Positions 38,988 through 44,261 of a stretch of DNA of 44,261 nucleotides are shown piece after piece. The DNA is taken from contig CABYXC010000001.1 in the NCBI GenBank assembly GCA_902522865.1, positions 185,693-229,953 on the forward strand, in the 5' to 3' direction. The stretch's first letter is position 1, and each line of letters starts with the position of its first letter. Both the position numbers and the translations under genes were made by a program. The stretch comes from an uncultured Alphaproteobacteria bacterium (GTDB lineage Bacteria; Pseudomonadota; Alphaproteobacteria; HIMB59; GCA-002718135). The notes under the pieces were generated by a model. It was not told the DNA's origin, did no database searches, and worked only from the letters and a program-made list of their open reading frames with translations.

Positions 38988-39671
38988 TTATGATAGTTCT
39001 TTATTTAACTCTTTTAAAACTTTTAGAGGATTTTTAGACTCCGTTATTGGTCTACCTATAACTAAAAAATTTGCACCTAATTCAATTGCTTTTTTTGGAG
39101 TTTCTACTCTTTTTTGATCATCTGCTTTTATTTTGTTATTTATTCTTATTCCTGGAGTAACAATTATAAAATTTTTTCCAATTTTTTTTCTAATATATTT
39201 TATTTCTTTAGGACTACAAACAACACCATCTAGTTTGTTTTTTTTTGCTGCTTGAGAAAATTTCTTTACTAATTCTGAAATATTTTTTTGATTGTAATAT
39301 TTTTTTGTTTGATCACTATTTAAGCTTGTTAGAACTGAAACCCCTAAAATCTTTGTTTTTTTTTTATTTGAACCAGATATTAGCATCATTTCATCACCCC
39401 CAGATATATGAATTGTTGTAAAAAGAGGCTTCATTTTAACTAGGGCTTCTAACCCCTTCTCTACTGTGTTTGGTATATCGTGTAATTTTAAATCAAGAAA
39501 TATTTTGGGACAAATTGAATAAATTTTTTTATAACCAACTAGTCCGAAATTATAAAAAAATTGGTAACCTATTTTAAAAGCATAAACTTCTTTTTTTAAA
39601 CTATTAACTAATTTAATCGTTCTGCTTAAATCTTTACTGTCTAATGCAACTATTATTTTTTTAGAATACAT
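38988..39671 (-). CDS. pyrF: Orotidine 5'-phosphate decarboxylase
   Basis: Last step of UMP synthesis. The 227-residue TIM barrel has ALDSKDL at the start, AFKIGYQFF (substrate Lys), and the catalytic tetrad stretch FLDLKLHDIPNTVEKG with Asp60, Lys62 and Asp65. The C-terminal phosphate-binding segments VTPGIR and GANFLVIGRPIT are present. It starts 11 bases inside the end of ihfB and is followed by trpF after 3 bp. Confidence 0.96.
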   Translation of the reverse strand: MYSKKIIVALDSKDLSRTIKLVNSLKKEVYAFKIGYQFFYNFGLVGYKKIYSICPKIFLDLKLHDIPNTVEKGLEALVKMKPLFTTIHISGGDEMMLISGSNKKKTKILGVSVLTSLNSDQTKKYYNQKNISELVKKFSQAAKKNKLDGVVCSPKEIKYIRKKIGKNFIIVTPGIRINNKIKADDQKRVETPKKAIELGANFLVIGRPITESKNPLKVLKELNKELS

Positions 39672-39969
39672 CTTCTTTATCTAAATCAGAAGAAGGATTA
39701 ATTTTCTTATGAAGTATTTTGCCTATTTTAAAATGTAATTTATAACTTTTATTTTTAAATAGTTTTTCATTTGTCTTTGGATTTCTAACATATTTTTCTT
39801 TATTGATTTTTCTGCTAATAGTTCCAAAACCTCTAAGTTCAATATTTTTCCCATTTTTTAGAGAGCTTGATATTTTCTTAATGAATATATTTAATAGTAA
39901 TTCTATGTCTTCAGAACTTAAATTATTATGATTTTTATGTAACTTTTCTAGGATTTGTGATTTTAACAT
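39661..39969 (-). CDS. ihfB: Integration host factor beta subunit
   Basis: DNA-bending nucleoid protein of the HU/IHF family, 102 residues. It starts MLKSQILEKLHKNH, has the dimerisation helices, the family signature ELRGFGTISRKINKEKYVRNPKT containing the DNA-intercalating loop with NP, and FKIGKILHKKIN. The position directly after rpsA (5-bp gap) is the classic ihfB place and separates it from HU or IhfA. The C-terminus has a short acidic tail. Confidence 0.92.
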   Translation of the reverse strand: MLKSQILEKLHKNHNNLSSEDIELLLNIFIKKISSSLKNGKNIELRGFGTISRKINKEKYVRNPKTNEKLFKNKSYKLHFKIGKILHKKINPSSDLDKEDVF

Positions 39970-39974
39970 TTATC

Positions 39975-41675
39975 CTATTTTTTTAATACATTACCCAGAA
40001 TATCACCTAATGAAGCACCAGAAGCACTCGATCCATATTTATTTAGAGCGTCTTTTTCATCTCTAATTTCTAATTCTTTTATAGAAAGATTAAGTGATCT
40101 ACTTTTGGCATCTATAGATAAAATCATCGAATCAACTTTCTCGTCTAATGCAAATCTTTCTATTTTACTTTCATTTTTATCATTTGATAAATTAGATTTT
40201 TTAATAAAACCAAAAATTTGCTTATCATTATCAATTTCAATTTTTAGTCCTTTTTCATCTATATTAATAATCTTTCCTGTCACTTTTGAGTTTATAGGAT
40301 TTTTATCAATAAAATCTTGTACAGGGTCATTTTGTAAATGTTTTACACCTAAGCTAATTCTTTCTTTATCAGCATTAATATCAAGGATCTTTACTTTTAT
40401 TTTTTCACCTTTTTTTAAATTGCTAATAATTTTTTCACATTCTTTTTCATCCCAACTTAAGTCTGAAATGTGTACCATTCCATCAATTTCATCAATCACT
40501 TTTACGAAGATACCAAAATCAACAATGTTTACTATTTCGGTTTCAAAAGTATCATTTATCTTAAATGTGTCCTTGAGTTTGCTCCATGGATTATCTTTCA
40601 TTTGCTTTAAGCTGCAGTTGATTCTTTTTCTTTCATCATCAATTTCCAAAACTAAAACTTCAATTTCTTCATTTAGACTTAAAATTTTTGATGGGTGCGG
40701 TGGTTTTTTTAACCAGCTTAATTCGCTTAAAGATATTACACCATCGTATTCATCTTTTATAACTAAATGAACATTATTGTCGTTCATACTGATTATTTTA
40801 CCTGTAACTTTTTCTTTAGCTTTGATATTCTCATTAACTTTATCCCAAGGGTTTTCAGTTAGTTGTTTTATTCCAAGACTTAACCTTGATAACTCTTCAT
40901 CAAATTTAAGTACTTTTATTTTAATTGTTGAATTTAATTCAAGTATATCAGCAGGGTTATTTATTTTAGTCCATGAAATATCAGTAACGTGAACAAGACC
41001 ATCAATCCCGCCTAGATCTATAAAAGCTCCATAATCAGTTATATTTTTTACTTTACCTTCAATAATTGAACCTTCTTTAATATTTTTTAAAAGTTCACTT
41101 CTTTGTTCTTTTAATTCATTCTCAGTTATTGCTTTTCTAGAAACAACTATGTTGCCTCTATATTTATCCATTTTCAAAATCATTAATTCAAGAGGTTTGT
41201 TTAATAGTTCCTTTGTGTCTTTAATGATTTGTCTTGTTTCAATTTGACTACCTGGCAAAAAAGCAATAACACCGTCTAAATCCACACTCATTCCACCCTT
41301 AACTCTGTTAAATGGTATTCCTGTTACAACTCTATTTTCATTAAAACTTTGCTGTAAGTTTTGCCAAGATTTTTGTTTTACAGCCTTTTCTCTTGAAAGT
41401 AATGTTTCACCATTTGCATTGTCTACATTTTCGATAAAAACTTCTATCTGATCTCCAACTTCAATTTCCGACTTCTGACCTGGTCTCGAGAACTCACTTA
41501 ACGGAACACGACCTTCACTTTTTAATCCTACATCAATAGTTACGATTTCATTTTCAATTGATACTACTTTACCTTCCGCGATAGTTTTTTCTTTAGCAGA
41601 TGAGTTTTTCAGAGAATTATTTATAAGGGCATCATATTCAGAGTTTGATATTTTGTTAAAAGATTGTTGATTCAT
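39975..41675 (-). CDS. rpsA: 30S ribosomal protein S1
   Basis: mRNA-binding ribosomal protein needed for initiation on leadered, structured mRNAs. It is 566 residues with six S1 OB-fold repeats at roughly 28-90, 110-175, 195-265, 285-350, 370-435 and 455-525; typical strands include GKVVSIENEIVTIDVGLKSEG (first), YGAFIDLGGIDGLVHVTDIS (third), FGIFVKVIDEIDGMVHISDL (fifth) and GKIINIDEKGLKIEI (sixth). The first two domains are the more divergent ribosome-binding type, as usual. The ATG shares one base with the cmk stop. Confidence 0.97.
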   Translation of the reverse strand: MNQQSFNKISNSEYDALINNSLKNSSAKEKTIAEGKVVSIENEIVTIDVGLKSEGRVPLSEFSRPGQKSEIEVGDQIEVFIENVDNANGETLLSREKAVKQKSWQNLQQSFNENRVVTGIPFNRVKGGMSVDLDGVIAFLPGSQIETRQIIKDTKELLNKPLELMILKMDKYRGNIVVSRKAITENELKEQRSELLKNIKEGSIIEGKVKNITDYGAFIDLGGIDGLVHVTDISWTKINNPADILELNSTIKIKVLKFDEELSRLSLGIKQLTENPWDKVNENIKAKEKVTGKIISMNDNNVHLVIKDEYDGVISLSELSWLKKPPHPSKILSLNEEIEVLVLEIDDERKRINCSLKQMKDNPWSKLKDTFKINDTFETEIVNIVDFGIFVKVIDEIDGMVHISDLSWDEKECEKIISNLKKGEKIKVKILDINADKERISLGVKHLQNDPVQDFIDKNPINSKVTGKIINIDEKGLKIEIDNDKQIFGFIKKSNLSNDKNESKIERFALDEKVDSMILSIDAKSRSLNLSIKELEIRDEKDALNKYGSSASGASLGDILGNVLKK

Positions 41676-42313
41676 TATAAATTTTTTTCGACTAATTTAG
41701 TGATTTCTTCAATTGTTTCTTTAAAAGTGCCATTATTGGATATAACGAAGGCACCTTTAGGAACTATTAATGGCGAGTGTTTTCTCAATTTATCTTGTTT
41801 ATCTCTCAATTTAATTTCCTTCAAAATTTTTGGGTATATAGACTTTTCACCACTATCAATCAACTGTTTATATCTCCTTTTTGCTCTAATTTCAGAATTT
41901 ACCTCAATATATAGTTTTAAATTAGCATTTTTAAAAACAACTGATCCAATATCTCTCCCATCAACAACAAAACCTCGAATTTTTTTATTTTTATTTACAA
42001 AATCATGCTGTAGCTTGTTTATAAAATATCTAACAGTATCATATGTTGCTATTTTTGAGGCAAATCTGCTTATTTCTTGTGTTCTAATTTTTTTACTATT
42101 TCTAAATGAAATTTGATTAATTTTTAAAATTTTTTTTTTTATTTGATTAACATCATCAGAGTCAATTTTATTAGTAAAAAAATAAAACGCTAATTGTCTA
42201 TAAAGTATTCCAGAATCAAGATGCTTAAGTTTATATTTTTTACTTATATACTTAGATATTTTTTCCTTTCCTGAAGCTGCAGGTCCATCGATAGTGATAA
42301 TTATCTTCTTCAA
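41675..42313 (-). CDS. cmk: Cytidylate kinase with altered P-loop
   Basis: Phosphorylates CMP and dCMP with ATP. It is 212 residues and begins at TTG (42313), overlapping the aroA stop by four bases; no ATG precedes the P-loop. Substrate-binding motifs are intact: VVDGRDIGSVVF (the Arg-Asp pair) and RDKQDKLR with its R..D..R pattern. The P-loop is IDGPAASGKEKIS; most Cmk proteins have GKGT or GKST, so the Mg-coordinating Thr (position 18) is Lys here. Position between aroA and rpsA is the standard one. Function is probably kept, but the P-loop change is odd. Confidence 0.93.
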   Translation of the reverse strand: MKKIIITIDGPAASGKEKISKYISKKYKLKHLDSGILYRQLAFYFFTNKIDSDDVNQIKKKILKINQISFRNSKKIRTQEISRFASKIATYDTVRYFINKLQHDFVNKNKKIRGFVVDGRDIGSVVFKNANLKLYIEVNSEIRAKRRYKQLIDSGEKSIYPKILKEIKLRDKQDKLRKHSPLIVPKGAFVISNNGTFKETIEEITKLVEKNL

Positions 42314-43608
42314 AAAATTTTACCACCCAATCTATTCAATTCATTTTTAAAATTTGGAAAACTAGTATTAATAGACTCTGAATCTTTAATTTCTAAAGGT
42401 CCTATTTTAGTACCCATTATACAAAATGCCATTGCAATTCGATGATCAAAATCAGTTTGTATTAAATTTTTTTTAACCTCATATTTTTTTGATGGATAAA
42501 TAAATAAATCATTATTTTCACTTTTACATTTGATTCCACAGTTTTTTAAATTTAACAAAATTAATTTTAATCTATCACTTTCTTTTACTTTTAATTCCTG
42601 CAATCCTCGAAATACACTTGGTGAATTAGCAAAAGCAGCAGCAATTGCAAGAATAGGATATTCGTCAATCATGAGATCGGCAAACTCCGGGCCTAAATCG
42701 CATCCATTCAAATCAGAACTAACAACTTCTATATCACAAATATTTTCATTATTATTTATTCTCTCATTTGATAATTTAATTTTTGCGCCCATTTTTTTCA
42801 AAGCTAAAAGTATCCCGTTTCTAGTTGGATTATTATTTATATTTTTAAGAGTTATATTTGAATTTTCATTAATAAGAGCTGAAACTATAAAAAATGCACT
42901 ACTAGAAAGATCATTTGGTACATCAATATTTTTTGGCAAAAGTTCTTTTTGACCAATTATTTTGATTATTTTTTTGTTGTCTGTTTTCGTTGTTTTTATA
43001 TTTGCGCCAAATGATTTTAACATTATTTCTGTATGATCTCTTGTTATCTTAGACTCACTAATTACTGTCTCACCCTTTATATTTAAAGCAGCTAGCAACA
43101 ATCCAGATTTAATTTGTGCAGATGGAATTTTAATCTCAATATTAGCAGAATGCAAATTGCTAGGTTCAATTGATAAAGGCAAAGAGCCATTAGTTGTATT
43201 TATTTTTGCATTCATTCTAGCTAAAGGCTCCGTAATTCTTTTCATAGGTCTATTAGATAAAGATTTGTCCCCTTTTAAAATAGTATTAAAATTTTGAGCA
43301 GATAGTAATCCAGTTAATAATCTTGCACTTGTCCCAGAATTACCAAGGTATATTGGTTCTTTTGATTCACTTAAAGAATTCAATCCTTTTCCTTGGATTA
43401 CTAAATTTTTTTTATCTTCAATAATACTTACTCCCATTGATTTGAAAGCTTCAAGAGTATGCAAAACATCTGCAGATTTTAAAATATTAGTTATTTCACA
43501 CGTGCCATTAGAAATCGAAGGTATGATGATTGATCTATGTGATATAGACTTATCACCAGGTACATTAGGTATACCATTGATACCTTTTGTTATTATGTTA
43601 CTAATCAT
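42310..43608 (-). CDS. aroA: 3-phosphoshikimate 1-carboxyvinyltransferase (EPSP synthase)
   Basis: Sixth step of the shikimate pathway, transferring enolpyruvyl from PEP. It is 432 residues with VPGDKSISHRSI near the start, the PEP-site loop YLGNSGTSARLLTG, GDKSLSNRPM, PEFADLMIDEYPILAIAAA with the catalytic Asp, and the C-terminal KESDRL and DHRIAMAF. It lies one base after lptB and overlaps cmk by TTGA. Confidence 0.97.
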   Translation of the reverse strand: MISNIITKGINGIPNVPGDKSISHRSIIIPSISNGTCEITNILKSADVLHTLEAFKSMGVSIIEDKKNLVIQGKGLNSLSESKEPIYLGNSGTSARLLTGLLSAQNFNTILKGDKSLSNRPMKRITEPLARMNAKINTTNGSLPLSIEPSNLHSANIEIKIPSAQIKSGLLLAALNIKGETVISESKITRDHTEIMLKSFGANIKTTKTDNKKIIKIIGQKELLPKNIDVPNDLSSSAFFIVSALINENSNITLKNINNNPTRNGILLALKKMGAKIKLSNERINNNENICDIEVVSSDLNGCDLGPEFADLMIDEYPILAIAAAFANSPSVFRGLQELKVKESDRLKLILLNLKNCGIKCKSENNDLFIYPSKKYEVKKNLIQTDFDHRIAMAFCIMGTKIGPLEIKDSESINTSFPNFKNELNRLGGKIF

Positions 43609-43609
43609 A

Positions 43610-44260
43610 TCAAAGCTGAAAATTTGAACCTAAATAAAATTTTTTAATTTTTTCATCTTTAACTGCAGATATCGGATCGCCTTCAAAAAATATTGCTCCT
43701 TCATTAACTATGTAAACTTTATCAACAATTTTAAGTGTTTCTCTAACATTATGATCAGTAATCAAGATTCCAATATTTCTCTTTTTTAATTTTTTAATAA
43801 TTAGTTTTATTTCTTCAATTGATACTGGATCAATACCTGTCAGAGGTTCATCTAGTAACAAATATTTAGGATTTGTGGCAAGCGTTCTTGCTATCTCTAG
43901 TCTACGTCTTTCACCGCCAGATAAAACAACTGATTTTGACTTTCTAATATGATTGATATCAAATTCATTTAATAGATTTTGTAATAAGATATTTTGTTTA
44001 TTTTTATCTTTTTCTCTTATCTCAATTATTGATAAAAGATTATCTTCAACACTCATTCCTCTAAAAATTGACGCTTCTTGAGGAAGGTAACTAATTCCTA
44101 ATTCGCCTCTTAAATAAATAGGCTGATTTGAGACATCTAATTTATCAAGTATAACACTGCCACTATCCGCTTTTACCAAACCAACAATTATATAGAATGT
44201 AGTTGTTTTTCCTGCACCATTTGGACCTAATAAGCCAACTATCTCATTTCTTTTAATTGA
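43610..44260 (-). CDS. lptB: LPS export ABC transporter ATP-binding protein LptB (N-terminus cut off)
   Basis: ATPase that powers lipopolysaccharide extraction by LptFG. The frame is open to the right edge, so the start lies outside the window; an internal ATG at 44179 is not the start because the codons to its right encode Walker A (GLLGPNGAGKTTTFY). Also visible are the Q-loop LGISYLPQEASIFRGMSVEDNLL, typical of LptB, the signature LSGGERRRLEIART, Walker B YLLLDEPLTGIDP and the H-loop LITDHNVRE. aroA follows after one base, whereas rpoN often follows lptB in other proteobacteria. Confidence 0.94.
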   Translation of the reverse strand, partial: SIKRNEIVGLLGPNGAGKTTTFYIIVGLVKADSGSVILDKLDVSNQPIYLRGELGISYLPQEASIFRGMSVEDNLLSIIEIREKDKNKQNILLQNLLNEFDINHIRKSKSVVLSGGERRRLEIARTLATNPKYLLLDEPLTGIDPVSIEEIKLIIKKLKKRNIGILITDHNVRETLKIVDKVYIVNEGAIFFEGDPISAVKDEKIKKFYLGSNFQL

Positions 44261-44261
44261 A

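Overview
This 44 kb window is a very gene-dense, strongly AT-rich piece of a bacterial chromosome. Every recognisable gene is of alphaproteobacterial type: fabA-fabB-fabI, RegB/RegA, ChvI/ChvG, trpFBA-accD-folC, and the aroA-cmk-rpsA-ihfB block. Genes overlap or are separated by a few bases, the longest non-coding stretch is 279 bp, and several operon-internal genes use TTG or GTG starts. This fits a streamlined marine lineage such as Pelagibacterales (SAR11) or the HIMB59/AEGEAN-169 group. I cannot tell these apart from this window. I see no tRNA, rRNA, CRISPR array, insertion sequence or prophage.

Layout. 1-2.2 kb: 3' end of pnp (cut by the left edge), then a glycerophosphodiester phosphodiesterase. 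2.2-7.4 kb, minus strand: ubiE-coaBC-moeB-like, then the unsaturated fatty-acid operon fabA-fabB-fabI. 7.4-8.5 kb, plus strand: mutM, whose start is one base from that of ubiE, then rpsT. 8.7-17.5 kb, plus strand: dnaA-dnaN-recF-gyrB running directly into regB-regA and a membrane glycosyltransferase. 17.5-19.8 kb, minus strand: an O-antigen-ligase-type membrane protein coupled to an ABC exporter ATPase. 19.8-22.8 kb, plus strand: polA and a small ArfA-like gene. 22.7-26.7 kb, minus strand: nrdA-nrdB-glutaredoxin, behind a good NrdR box. 27-34.3 kb, plus strand: chvI-chvG, ahcY-metK, tsaE-amgK-murU, trxA. 34.3-44.3 kb, minus strand: an eleven-gene run, lptB-aroA-cmk-rpsA-ihfB-pyrF-trpF-trpB-trpA-accD-folC, with no gap above 5 bp.

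How it works together. Most of the window is core information processing (replication initiation, clamp, gyrase, Pol I, dNTP supply, 30S proteins, RNA decay) and core biosynthesis (fatty acids, quinone, CoA, Trp, pyrimidine, folate, chorismate, methyl cycle). Two global sensor systems are embedded: RegB/RegA (redox/quinone) immediately behind gyrB, and ChvG/ChvI (envelope stress/acid) upstream of the methyl cycle. Compared with the gene order I remember from larger alphaproteobacteria, several usual members are absent from their expected places (ubiB and dut; hprK/PTS genes; addAB).

I found no obviously new multi-gene system. The points most worth a second look are: an ArfA-like ribosome-rescue gene carrying an A10 run exactly where a one-base slip gives a clean stop; a glycosyltransferase whose membrane tail carries a 14-residue Gly-rich motif twice; a MutM lacking three of four zinc cysteines; a CMP kinase with an altered P-loop; an R2 subunit with Glu at the first metal-ligand position; and promoter-like elements that predict very short or absent 5' leaders. 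All family assignments come from reading motifs; no database search was run.
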